NCBI GenBank assembly: GCA_037042915.1
Contig: CM073199.1
Location: 868,001 to 932,000 of the forward strand
Source of the DNA: Auricularia sp. M13
Taxonomy: Eukaryota; Basidiomycota; Agaricomycetes; Auriculariales; Auriculariaceae
Direction: 5' to 3'
Length of the DNA stretch: 64,000 nt
Position numbers and translations under genes: made by a program. This document shows positions 23,690 through 34,914 of the stretch, one piece after another (positions within the stretch are counted from its first letter, which is position 1; the number at the start of each line of letters is the position of its first letter). Under the pieces are notes generated by a model that saw only the letters and a list, made by a program, of their open reading frames with translations, had not been told where the DNA came from and did not search any database.

Positions 23690-26600
23690 GATGAGAGGCA
23701 AAAACCTGTATTGACGCTAACTAATGGATATGTGCCCGTTGTTGTACCAGACAACACGGACAGTGAAGTGGGGCTGAATAGGAAGCGGGCGAAATCTGCG
23801 CGGACGATGGGAACCGCGTCGAGCACAAAGCTTCGACGCGTGGTAGACGTCGCGAAAAACGCATTGGAGCAATTTTTGGCGTGCTCTGCGACGCATTGGC
23901 GCCGGTGCGGTGGGGCTGGACGCGGTCGGTCTCCTGCGGCGCTGTGGAGCAGCGGCGGCGAAAACAGATGAAATCGACTCACCGGCGACGAACCGCGCAA
24001 CCGCGAGACGTGCAATTTGTACGCAGCGGCTGGTGACCATGGGCGAGGTCGGGGCCGAAATTTCTAGTCGCCACGAGCAGATCTCCCCCCTCGTCGTTGG
24101 AGGCCGCGGCGAGCAAGAACTTCGATATCTCGCGAACCGCGCAACGCCCGGGCTTGACGCGCGGTATGCAAGCATGTTGGGCGTCGTCGAGCACGATGGC
24201 CAGCGCGCTTGACGCGTCCCACAGCCAGATCTGCACGCAATGATCAGCAAGTGTCGCCGTCGCTGCGCACGTCAACAAGCAACGCACATCGAAAATAGAT
24301 GTCGTCTCCAGCTAGGGACATTGAATCGAGCTTTCTGGCCAATCGCGAGCGCAGGACGAGGCCTGCGGCGTTGGGAGCGGCAAAAATCGTTAGCGACGAA
24401 AATCAAAAAGTCGTGCCACTCACGAAGCGCCGGTCCTGCGCACGCCGCACGTGGCGGGAGGATGGATTGGGACCGTCTGAGGTAGTCCCGGGTGACGGAA
24501 CGAGCGCCCTACGCGAAACGTTTCTGCGAGAGGGTCAGCGCCGGCGGGAGAAGAAAGCGAGCTGCGCGCGCGGCCGTGAAGCGCAGCGAGCAAAGCAACG
24601 TGGATTTGCAGCCCACATCGCTACGCCCAATCTCACGCGTCACGAGGACGTGTCGCGCTCAACGTGCCGCTCGCCGCGCGCGGAATGGCGGGAGACATGA
24701 AACGGACCATGACTCACCAAGCGCCGGTCTCCACGCTTTAACGCGCGCCGTTCTGACGCGGCCGTGGGTGGTTGATGGCGGTCGACGCGGGAAACGATGA
24801 GCGGCAGCCTGCACGAAGAATTGTGGGCGTTCTTGTGAGCACCGGCAGCGACAAAGCCAAATGGTAGCGAACTCACCAGCCGCTAGCTCACCCGACCCTC
24901 GCAGGGCATGCGCGTGCGCAGGTGTGACCTCGGAATCGATGATGACGGGAACATAGTTGAGCACTGCAGCGGGAGTGTCAGCCGCGGCGTCACAGGGGAG
25001 GAGCGAGCACGGACCTTGACCACAGTGCGACGGCGATGACACTGCTCCCACATCATGCGCTGGTCCACGTCCACATCGCCAGCAAGAAGTCCGGCCGCGG
25101 CGTCGACACTTGCGGGGCGATGACTGCGACGTCTGCGCTGAGGCTGGGCGGCGCGCGGACGCTGGCGGAAAAGCGCGGGTCCGCGCGGGCGTCAGCAGCA
25201 GCGTGAGCTTCTGGATGCTGCACTGCGACGCGAGGGGAACAACACGTGTCGCAACGTAATCAGAAATGCACCGGGCTGCCGGTTGAACGAAACGGCGCAC
25301 ACTTTGGATGCAACGTCCAAACATAGCCACGGCGCGTGCTCGTCCGCCTCAGCGGTTGCCGCAGCAGCATTGACGCGGGGCATGTCCAGGATAACAGAGA
25401 GAGTAAATATGAGCATCGTAATCCTGGAGGCGTCGTCAGCGATGAAGACGGCGGCGGGAGAACGAAATGCGTACCTCAAAGACGACCTCCAGCGTTTGAC
25501 GACGCGCAAGCCCGTGCAGCTCGACGGCGCACAGCCCTGTCTGTGTCGTCGTGTCCTGCGAGAGCTGTAAATGGATCTGGTTTGATGGGAATGACTGGAC
25601 GACGCGTCAGTCGGCGGAAACATGGTGAGAACGAGTTCACTCACCTGGAGAACTACTCCAACTCGCGTGCGGCGTGCACGTTCCCGCAGTATGTCATCAC
25701 TTAGCCGGGTCAATTCACGCTCAGCTTATCGTCTGCTTCGGCGTCTCCTTCTGGGACTCGACAGTTCTGCTGAACCGCGAGGCTGGCGGAACTGCCGCGA
25801 GCATCTCGTGCGGAACTTGAAAGGAAGACAAATGTCAGCAAAGGTCATAGCGGCACGAAGCGCGACGACGACTGAGACGCACGCGGGACAGTGACTGTAA
25901 AGTGCACTCTGGATGTGGGTATTGGAAACAGCGTGTCCCGGAGAGGGCACCGCCGACTGAAAGTCGCGGTCACGGGGCTCAGTGCTCACGCAGCCGCGCT
26001 GGCGTCGCGGCATCGCCGCGAAGCCAGTGCAGCGAGATTGCATGACACTGGTCACATCATCCCATTGAATGCGTTGAAAAAGAAAAGAAAATGGACGGGG
26101 GGGAGGGTGCAATAGCAAACGCACTCACGTGACCCCTCGGCGTCGCGAGTGCGGGATTTGAATGCAGCGGGCTGCGCGTACCGATCAGCGTGAGCAATAG
26201 CGGTTGAATGAACCACTGACCGTAGTGTTGCTCGTTGACACTGGTTTTTCAGCGGCGGGCGATTCTGGCGGGGATGGCGGCGGGAGGAAAGCCGGTGTCG
26301 TCGGACTTGAAAAACGACGGCCAGGTCGACGCTGCCGCCGACGGGAAGGAGGGAACGCGGATGGCGACTTCCGTGCGTTCGGTATCGTTGTAAGCTCGTC
26401 CGCGGCTCTCTGCCTGCTGTGGATGAAGAAACGAGCTCAGAGGAATGGCAACGATGTACTGGGCGGTTACTCACACTGCAATTGCGAGTTCAGATCGCCA
26501 TGGCAGGCGTATAGGACTTGGACGTTATGAGTGCGTGAGGCTCTGCGCCGGAGGTTAGCAAGGGAATGGGATAGATAGTGGAATCGGATAGTGTGGAGGA

Positions 26601-26815
26601 TCAAGTGGTCTTGGGTAGCGCCCCGAGAGCAGCAAGCGGGACACGAATGAAGAAGGTAAACACTCACAGCGTGTCAACGTCAGCAATAGGCAACAGAGTG
26701 CATCGTCCGGTAAAACCTCAAGACTTGAAGAATGCGTGCAGGTGCTGGGCGCGAGCAGCGTAGAGCCAAGGTGACGATGGGGGCGACAGAGTTGAGGTTT
26801 CCAGCGCGGGGCATT
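23690..26815 (-). other. Splice-donor-rich minus-strand region (unit 3)
   Basis: Third copy of the region at 4590-7720. It contains a clearly more divergent tract at about 24960-25330 with several substitutions and indels against units 1 and 2, while the flanks stay nearly identical. Confidence 0.4.
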
Positions 26816-28329
26816 TATCTAGAGGAGATGAAAGGCAGCGCCTGTTCGCAAAAAATTCGTTCTCCGATGACCAACCGCGGCGGTGCGTGGGCTTCGACGA
26901 GTTAAGCGAGCCATTCAATCTTAGCCGAGGTGCAGCCACCGGCGGTTCGTCTCGTCATCCCGCCGGCTTTCTCACGCTCTGGCAGGATCGACATGAGTCG
27001 CCAACGATTCGTTTTTACGCCCTGGAATATGCGCATGACGCAGTGAACCCTGGAGAGACGCCCTCAAGTCTGACACCAACTTCAACCCGAGCTTGCGGTG
27101 ACTACGGGACGCACAAGATCTGCAGCCGCAACATTCAGTTGGTCTATGTACTGAGAATGCGACGGGACGCGCGGATCCTGCGTTTGCGGTGCTGAACGCA
27201 CTGTAGCACTGAGCTCGAGCATGAAATTGCCCTGCAAGTTTCGCAAATGAAGCACCTGCAGAGACGAGTTTAAACACCCCACAAGGTGACGCAGTACAAG
27301 AAAGGCGGGGAATCTCGCCTGATTTACATTTGTGCAACTGAGTCGCGTTGCTGGAACGCAAAGGCATATTCTTTCGAGCCTGAAACCGCTCTACAAGTCT
27401 CGCAGTAAAGCAGCAGCATATACAAGCGTGGAGCACCGCAAAAAGCGACACGGTACAAGAAAGTTCGCACGATTTACAATGGGACTCTGTCTCGAGTCGG
27501 TTTTCGCGCATTGAACAAGAAGGCAAACTTTTTTCGGCTGAGAACTATCTCGGCGGACATCCCATGACATGAGAGCATATACTAGTCACTAATATGTCAC
27601 GTGATCCTTTTTCGCCCGCGGAAACGAGTGGAAATGCTGAGACTTTGACCGGGCGAGGAGCGTTCCGCGGGACTTCGGCAGAATGCGGTATCCGTGAGTT
27701 CTGCGCAATCGACCTCGAACACCGGCCGTCGACCCACCTACGTGCGGCATCGCATCACCAATCGGTGTATTACTCAGTCTGCGTGCGTCGCACGACGTTT
27801 TCCAATCGAAAAACATGCGACGGAAGGCCGTGAGGCGCAGCGCGCGTAACTCGTCCAAATCTGCATTCCGCGCAAAACGACTCGTTCCACCGGCGGTCTA
27901 GAGCCGCAACGCTGATTGACGTGCATGATGTGATGCGAGAAGCACGGGGCGTGCTTGGAAACGCGCCGCTTTGGATGGGGTGAGAGATAGCAGGTCGGAC
28001 GAGGTCTGCGGTATAGGGGAGTATAGGGGCCCCTCCCCCTCAGCCAACCACGTAGAGTCTTACAAGGTCACGTGACACGTTTATGTGCGAGGGATGGAGG
28101 GGAGAAAATGAGAGGGCGGCGAGAAATTCGCGTTGGACGGTCGGCGGCACCGGAAGCGAGCCCAGCGCCCCAACGCCGCGCACCGCACCAGACCTCGCTT
28201 CCGCCCATTCAACGGCTATGATCAGCTGCGGGTATACATTTTATTGTGTATCAGTTGGCCGCTGACTCGTGTACGGCGAAGGAACGGCCGAGAATGCGGC
28301 TTTGCTCGCCGGAAGGGTGGTCGAGCAGG

Positions 28330-28336
28330 TATAAAA
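28330..28336 (+). promoter_or_regulatory. TATA box of the array unit (copy 4)
   Basis: Same TATAAAA promoter as at 9235 and 19001. This copy lies upstream of the intact HTS1 gene. Confidence 0.65.
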
Positions 28337-28359
28337 GCCACGCCCAAGTCTTCAGTGAG

Positions 28360-30245
28360 CCTCATTCCCCTCCCTTGCTCTTCTCCTTCCATTTTGCCTC
28401 CTTTGACGCGCTCTCGCTCGACCTCCTCGCTGTCAGCTGCGTGCCACCGTTGCCGTGCACGTCGTTAGTCTCGGCCAGCAACGTTCTGCGACATCGCCCC
28501 TGACGGTGAGTGCGAGCATCTCTCTGTCGTTTTATCGCTAATACTATTTGCAGCTATCATTCTCCCGCCTCGTGCCATCTTCGACCGTGAGCGGCACTCA
28601 TGCATGCAATCATCGCAGGAGTCCGGGGTATCCCGCAACGCGCCTTGAACCCGTACATCTACCATCCCGCATCCTCATCGCACCCGGACTGACGCCGCCT
28701 CTGCCGCAGATTCTCACGCCTATACACGCGCCGTGCAAAATGCCGCCCCTGCCGAACGGTATGTCAATTGATTTTGTACTGGGCGTTTGAGCTGCGGCTG
28801 ACCGCGATCTCGCAGCTTCTTGGCTATTTCGTTCCTGCATGATCGTCCCGTTACGCTGCTCACAACAGGTACGTCAGCCCGTCTTGCAGCGCGTTTCACC
28901 GACTTGACTCACCACCGCGCTCCCAGGCTTCCGAACTGCTGACCGTCTGGCCGTCGACGCCACCGATCGTTGCCCATTCCGTCTGTGCGCGCCCAGCGTC
29001 CGACTTGTCGCACGTCTGCACCGCTACCGCATACTTTGTAAGTAGCGGCTGCTGTTGCCATCGCCGCCAATTCGCAGACTGACCCGATCGTAGGTTCTCC
29101 GCGTCTCTCTCTTGTATGACCATCGCGGTACGCTGCTCGTCGAGTATGTCACATTGCCCTCTGCTCCGTCACGATAGTTCTGATCACGCCCTGCGCGACT
29201 GGGCTGCCGACCGTTCGACCCGTCGCTCTCGGTCGAGTTTCGCCGCCGCCGCCGCTGCGAAGCCGTGCACTCCAACGCTGCCGAACCGCTCATCCGTTGC
29301 TTTCGGATAAGTAGCGGCTGTTGTTGCTGTGAGTTCGATCGTTTTCGCATTTCAATTCTGTACTGACCACGATCGCGGTGCTGCAGAATCCTCGGCCATC
29401 GGTCCTGTATGACCATCGCAGTGCGCTTCTGAAGAAAGGCATGTTGATTCGTTCATTCAGCGCGTCTGGCCGTTTATTTTTCTAGGCTACCGAACGGCTG
29501 GTCGTCCGTGCAGTTTGGTATAGACCGTGGTTCTCACTAGCTGCCGTCGTCCTCCCAACATGGCGCTCACCATCCGTTGCGCCGTCGAGAGGCAGTGCTG
29601 CGCTTACGGTACGTCACGTCGTCGAGCACGTCGCTGACCATTCCATATCTTCTCTCTCTCCAGAATCTTTCCGAGCAGCAGCAGTCGAGAACCTGGCGCT
29701 CAAGATCAACATCCGGCCGTGCTCTCTAGCGGCAGTGGTGCTGTAGGCACGCTGCTCTCGCACTTTTTCCGGTACGTCACGTCCGCGCCGTACGACGAGG
29801 CCACCGCTGACCGTTTATTCGATTTTCTGTTCAGATCGTGTCCGCAAGAAATGACTACACAACCTAGCGCTGAAGATCAACACGCTGTTGCGCTACCGAA
29901 CGGCCAAAGAGCTGTCTGCATATCTTGAGGGTACGTCGCGTCGTCTTTGCCGTTCTACGGTCCAGTTTTTTCCCTTCTAGATCTTTTTTGCGCAGCGCGG
30001 CGCTGTTCTGGGTCCGTCCCCGTCGTCTGTTCGCGTTGCTGCGGGCGCGTTCGACTCAAGATCAAGACACCAGGTCGTTCATGTGCGTCGAGTCGTCTTT
30101 GCTTGACAAGCCGCAGGCTCTGACGTCCTGCTCATCTTCAGGCGGCCATGCAGCGGACGTGTGCGCCAAAGTGGAATGCCGCGCTGGAGAAGTCAGAGGC
30201 ACTTGCGAGGAGTGATGTCGTCTCTTGTACATATTTACTGTACTG
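28360..30245 (+). other. Weakly coding module region (copy 4)
   Basis: Equivalent to 9265-11279, with a larger deletion near 29980-30090. It leads directly into the 5' region of the intact HTS1 gene. Confidence 0.4.
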
Positions 30246-30407
30246 TAATACCATCAGCAAGGTATCCATAGATCTTCAAGGCAACTTGCTCAGCAGGCCT
30301 GGGTAGTGCAACTGCCAGCTCGTCTTGAATACGGATTGCACAAGGGGGCGCGGGCGGGAACAGGTGGGCATATATTGGCGCTACGGCGCAGACTGGGCGG
30401 GCGAGAG

Positions 30408-32735
30408 ATGCGGGTCGACCCGGGCCGCATGCTTTCGCGCGTGCAAGTCCGCTTGGTGACTCGCCTTCGCGCCACAGCTTCATCGATACCTTCCGTGCCG
30501 ATCTTGCGTCCCCGGCTGCAACTGCGCGCGATATCAACATCCACCATGGCTGAAACGCAGCCCAGCGACCTCAAGAGCGAGATCGACTCGCTCAACGCTC
30601 TCATCCCAACACTGCCCAAGTCGTCGTCCGAGCTGGACGCGGCCAAGAAACGACTGGGCGAGCTCAAAAGGCTACTCAACACGGCGTCCGGGCCTTCAAA
30701 GGAAAAGAAACGCGAGCGGTTACTGCTCAAAACGCCAAAGGTGAGCGCGATCCTGTTGTGACTGAACTGCGATTTATATTGCACAGGGAACGCGCGATTA
30801 TGGCCCAGCGGAAATGGCGTGCCGCGAGCACATCGAGCGCATCGTCAAAGACGTGTTCCAGACCTTTGGCGGCAGCTGTCTCGACACTCCGGTCTTCGAG
30901 CGCAAAGACGTCTTGACGGGCAAGTACGGCGAAGACCAGAAGCTTATATTCGACCTGCAAGACCAGGGTGGCGAGCAGCTCGCGCTGCGGTATGATCACA
31001 CTGTGCGTGTGCACTTTACTGGGTTGAAATGGTCTGAATCCAAATCTGCAGGTCCCGCTTGCACGATATCTCGCCATGACCGGCGCCGCTGCACAAGGGG
31101 CGCCGCTCCAGAAGCTCTGGCAAGTCGGCAAAGTCTACCGACGCGACAACCCGGTCATGTCCAAGGGTCGAATGCGCGAGTTCATGCAGGCGGTGCGTCG
31201 ATATTTTGATTTTCGCACTGCGGACGCCTATCATATGCCGTTTGCGTATGCGTCTCCCGTTTTCCCAAGCCCGATGCACGCTCGGTCTGGGCTACCCGAT
31301 GTTCTCTGCTGCACGCCAGCGAAGAACTCTTGCTCTGCGCGCCCGTTCTCCTGACACGGCCAGAATGAAGTCTCTGATCTGCCTCTTCTTAGGATTTCGA
31401 TCTTGCGGGCACCGCAGATCCCATGATTCCAGACGCAGAACTGATTGCCATCATATCGACGATTCTGAGCAGGCTTGACGTCGGTGAGTTTACCATCAAA
31501 GTGAATATCTTGGCTTCGAAGCGGGAGGCGTGAGCGCTGAGCACTCCTGCCAGACTAACCACCGGAAAATCCTCGATGGCATCTTCGAGGTCTGCGGCGT
31601 ACCGCAGGACAAGATCCGCTCGATTTCGAGTGCGGTAGACAAGATGGACAAGGTGCGTTAATTCAGCTTGCCGAAGCGACCTGCCAACACGCGCGCAGTC
31701 GCCTTGGGAAGAGGTTCGCCGCGAGATGGTTGAGGAGAAAGGCCTCGCGCTCGAGGTTGCTGAAAAGATCGGTGTATATGTCAAGCAAAAGGGTGCGTTT
31801 ATGCAACGCGGTACCACATCGAGCTGACTTTCTCAGGCGAGCCGTTCGCGCTGCTGGAAGCGCTCTCCGCCGACCCGACGCTCACGTCGAACGCGTCCGC
31901 AAAGGCCGGCCTGGACGACATGCGGCTGTTGTTCCGCTACCTGCGCGGACACGGCGTGCTTGACCGGCTGAGCTTCGACATGTCGCTCGCGCGCGGGCTG
32001 GACTACTACACTGGGATCACTGTCGAGGCCGTCGTCGAGGCCAGCGCGCCGCCCGGCTTCCGCACCAACCCGCCCGTGCCACCTTCCGCCAGCGAGTCCG
32101 CGCCGGCGCCGGCAACAGCGAAGCCCAAGGCGAAGAAGAAGAAGGAGAACGAGGACGACGACGAGGAGGTCGACGAGAACTCGGTCGGCGTGGGCTCGAT
32201 TGCCGGCGGCGGGCGGTACGACCACCTCGTCGGGCTGTTCGCGCGGCAGGCGGCGGCGGCGGGCAAGAGCGTGCCGGACGTGCCCTGCGTGGGCGCGTCG
32301 ATCGGCATGGACCGCATCTTCGCGCTCGTCTTCCCCAAGTGGCTTGCGCAGGGCCGGCGCAGCAAGCTCACCTGCGCGTACGTCATCGCCGCGGGCGACG
32401 GCCTGCTGGAGGAGCGCATCGCGCTCGCCAGCGAGCTGCGCGCCGCCGGCGTCAAGGCGGACTACCTCTTCAAGGCCAAGCCGAAGATCGCGGCGCAGTT
32501 CGCTGCGGGCGAGAAGGACGAGGTGCCGTTCTGCATCATCCTGGGCGAGGGCGAGCTCAAGGAGGGCGTCGTGACCGTCAAGGAGCAGCGGTGGGAGAGG
32601 AACGACGGCGCTGCGGGCAAGACCAAGGTCGTTGCGAAGGAAGGTGACTTGGGCGTCAAGGTGCCACGCGACCAGCTGGTGAGCTGGTTGAAGGCGCAAG
32701 AGCTGTATCAGATGTGGGAGAGGGGGGAGGCATAG
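30408..32735 (+). CDS. HTS1: Histidyl-tRNA synthetase, intact copy (cytosolic and probably mitochondrial)
   Basis: Charges tRNA-His with histidine (class II synthetase). Exons: 30408-30740, 30787-31002, 31052-31192, 31393-31500, 31554-31652, 31699-31792, 31837-32735, giving 629 residues from the first ATG. Visible are GTRDYGP at the start of the catalytic domain, motif 2 with VGKVYRRD and [12 protein letters not shown], the HisA motif RGLDYYTG and motif 3 [10 protein letters not shown], then the complete C-terminal anticodon-binding domain. ATGs at 30408 and 30429 precede an Arg/Ser-rich, acid-poor leader typical of mitochondrial import. The ATG at 30546 (MAETQPSD) would give a 583-residue cytosolic form, as in the dual-start HTS1 of yeast. 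An unusual insert at about residues 398-450 is Pro/Ala-rich, then Lys-rich, then acidic. This is the only complete copy of the array. Confidence 0.95.
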
Positions 32736-33394
32736 ACTATAAGTGTTTCAATATAGTTGACTAGATGAGATGATTGCGTATCTCCTCTCCGATATTCGCT
32801 GTCGCGACGGCTTTGGCAGGGTTGACAACGGTTATGGAGGCAGCGTACTACTAGAAAAGACGTCGTCCGTGTGACACGCTATCAATCCCAGTTGTGTGTC
32901 GTGTTTGATCTGGCCTTTGCAACGATAGTTGATGAGATTGAATTGCTACTGGTAGGACCGCATTGCTGATCCGCGAGTAGAGTTCAAAATTCTACGCGTC
33001 CTCGAGCTCAACCTTTGTCTCGCCGAAAAGGAAGTCATGAGAATGATCCGGCATAGTTAAACAATCACTGAGGCTTGCTGGCTTTCTCGACGGGCATGCA
33101 GGGATAATCGCCCTGCGCGTTCCAAGGATCGTCTTGCTTTCGCTTCTGACCTTCTCGGCTTCTCCAGGCCTGAGATGAGAGGCTGGAAAACACGGACTGT
33201 TTATTCCAGCATTGGCGACGGGTTTCAGAGGCCTGTGCACGGTGACCTATATGACGAACCATTTCCCGGAGGACGTTGGCTATTTTGGATGCAGTGAAAC
33301 TTCTATGGCATTTTCAGCACAGCATGATTACGCGGCCAATTGCCGACTGCGGCTTCAAAAGCAACGCGTTGGACTACAAACCAATGCAGTTAAT
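32736..33394. other. Intergenic: HTS1 3' flank and SDR upstream region
   Basis: No convincing gene. The minus-strand frames near 33000-33260 lack splice or domain support. At 33352-33363 lies GCTTCAAAAGCA, at the place where the paralogous genes carry a TATA box (see the SDR entries). Confidence 0.6.
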
Positions 33395-34291
33395 ATGCGT
33401 GTCTTCGTTACTGGCGGTACGGGCCTCATCGGCAGCTACGTCGTCCCCCAGCTGATCGCTGAGGGCCACAAGGTCACGACGCTCGCGCGCTCAGATAAGT
33501 CCGCGGAGAAGGTCGTGGCGGCGGGCGCGACCGCGGTACGCGGGACACACACCGACCTGGGTGTTCTCGCCAAGGCGGCCTCAGAGGCAGACGCCGTCAT
33601 CCACCTCGCGTTCAACCACGATCTGATGCTGGTGCCTGGCGGGATGGTCCAAGCATGCGCCGAGGACCGAGCCGCCATTACCGCGATGTGCGACGCACTG
33701 CTCGCCGCGGGACCGGGTCGTACGTTCATCAACTCGTCGGGCACGCTCGGCTCGGACGGCCCCGACGAGCACGCCGGCAAGTCGCCGGAGGCGCACAGCG
33801 TGCGCAATCAGAGCGAGCTGCTCGCGCTGGGCTACACCGTGAAGGGCTTGCGTACGCTCAACGTGCGCCTCGCTCCCGTCGTGCACGGTCCCGGCAGGGA
33901 GCACCCCTTCATCTCCGTCCAGATTGCGCTGGCAAAGAAGAACGGCTACGCGGGCTACGTCGGTGATGGCCAGCAGCTCTGGCCGTCCGTCCACGCTACG
34001 GACGCAGCGGCGCTCTACGTTGCCGCGCTCACTAAAGGTCCCGCGGGCGTCCATCTCAATGCCATCGCCGAGGAAGGCATCCCCGTCAAGGACATCGTCG
34101 AATTCATTGCGCAGAAACTAGGTGGCATCCCGACCAAGAGCTTGACGCCGGAGGAGCTCAGCAACTATGGGTTCATTGGCAACGTTATGTCTCTGGGCGG
34201 CTGCACGACGAACGAGCTTACTAAGCAGTGGACGGGCTGGGCGCCACAAGAATACGGTCTCTTCAAGGAGCTCGAGAGCTACACGTACTAA
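33395..34291 (+). CDS. Atypical SDR / NAD-dependent epimerase-dehydratase, paralog A
   Basis: A single-exon gene of 298 residues. The N-terminus has the Rossmann dinucleotide motif GGTGLIGS (TGxxGxxG type), followed by an acidic/basic switch region (LARSDKSAEK) and D-x-V-I-H-L. The substrate and reaction are unknown. The usual YxxxK catalytic pair is not seen; the equivalent region reads GYTVKG, with only two residues between Y and K. I chose the start at MRVFVTGG because all four paralogs align there, although the frame is open upstream. Where paralogs B and C have TATAAA about 45-50 bp before the ATG, this gene has GCTTCAAAAGC, so its promoter may be weak. It lies just downstream of the HTS1 array. 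Confidence 0.9.
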   Translation: MRVFVTGGTGLIGSYVVPQLIAEGHKVTTLARSDKSAEKVVAAGATAVRGTHTDLGVLAKAASEADAVIHLAFNHDLMLVPGGMVQACAEDRAAITAMCDALLAAGPGRTFINSSGTLGSDGPDEHAGKSPEAHSVRNQSELLALGYTVKGLRTLNVRLAPVVHGPGREHPFISVQIALAKKNGYAGYVGDGQQLWPSVHATDAAALYVAALTKGPAGVHLNAIAEEGIPVKDIVEFIAQKLGGIPTKSLTPEELSNYGFIGNVMSLGGCTTNELTKQWTGWAPQEYGLFKELESYTY

Positions 34292-34914
34292 GCCGTGGGA
34301 CGTCTCGCGTGTACCAATATGTTGAGATGTTGAATGACGCCGACTTGGACGGAGTGTTTCCTTTGTGGCTGCGCACGCCCCGTACGAGGGCCAGGATCAT
34401 CCAGGCTAGCCTCTCAACATAGGCCACGGGCAAAGGGCGAATTTTTATGCAGCTTTGCAAAATGGTGGATTCTTGCATCAACTGAAGCTTGAGGCTTCAG
34501 ATCTCAGAGCTCTGGACAAGAGCTCAGCGCTCAGGGACTGCAGGAACAGCTGCGACCCAGAAGGCCTGCTCCGAGCTTGCATCTGCGCGACACTGAGCAA
34601 GAAGTCGCCATGCGCGTCGCGGTGGTGCGGTTGTTCCACCTCTACGTGTAATGGAGAACAAACGATGACAAAGAGCGGCACGACCCAAGCAACGGGCCCC
34701 AACGCAGTTCTATCGCCGGTGTGATACAATACGTGAAAATCTGAAGCCTGGAGAAGCATGAAATGGAATGGATAGGTGTCTGGATGTAGGGTTGTTGTTA
34801 AGTCAAAGGCGTAAAGGCGCGTGGAGACGGACAAAGACAGCGACACAACAGATCCGGCGGGGGCAAGGATATATGGCTGGGCAAACTGGCGTCTAAACTC
34901 GTGGATTTTTGCGC
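34292..34914. other. Intergenic: 3' ends of two convergent genes
   Basis: Lies between the ends of the SDR gene and the minus-strand PAP2 gene. The only open frames are shadows. Nothing else is seen. Confidence 0.6.

Larger units (their letters stand above)
1..32531 (+). repeat. Tandem array of a ~9.4-kb unit containing HTS1
   Basis: The same sequence recurs in direct orientation with offsets of 9429, 9766 and 9335 bp (for example the block at 18 recurs at 9447, 19213 and 28548). Copies are nearly identical over most of their length, including non-coding DNA. Defined by its recombination point, a unit runs from just after the truncated HTS1 exon to the same point in the next copy: 4259-13686, 13687-23360 and 23361-32531, with a partial unit at 1-4258. 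To the right the array ends inside the last exon of the intact HTS1 gene. To the left it continues beyond the window, so the total copy number is unknown. Confidence 0.97.
23361..32531 (+). repeat. Array unit 3 (complete, joined to intact HTS1)
   Basis: Length is 9171 bp. It lacks the 323-bp insertion, has a divergent patch near 24960-25330 and a further shortening of the module region near 29980-30090. It runs without a break into the native 3' end of HTS1, which marks the original right flank of the duplicated segment. Confidence 0.9.

Noticed and set aside
30306-30761. HTS1 start at 30306
   Set aside because: The frame is open, but the codon there is GTG. The first ATG is at 30408, followed by the presequence-like leader.
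31833-32699. 288-residue open frame on the minus strand
   Set aside because: Lies entirely antisense to the last HTS1 exon. High GC at third positions of HTS1 leaves the opposite strand open, and the composition (Arg/Leu/Val-rich) is typical of a shadow frame.
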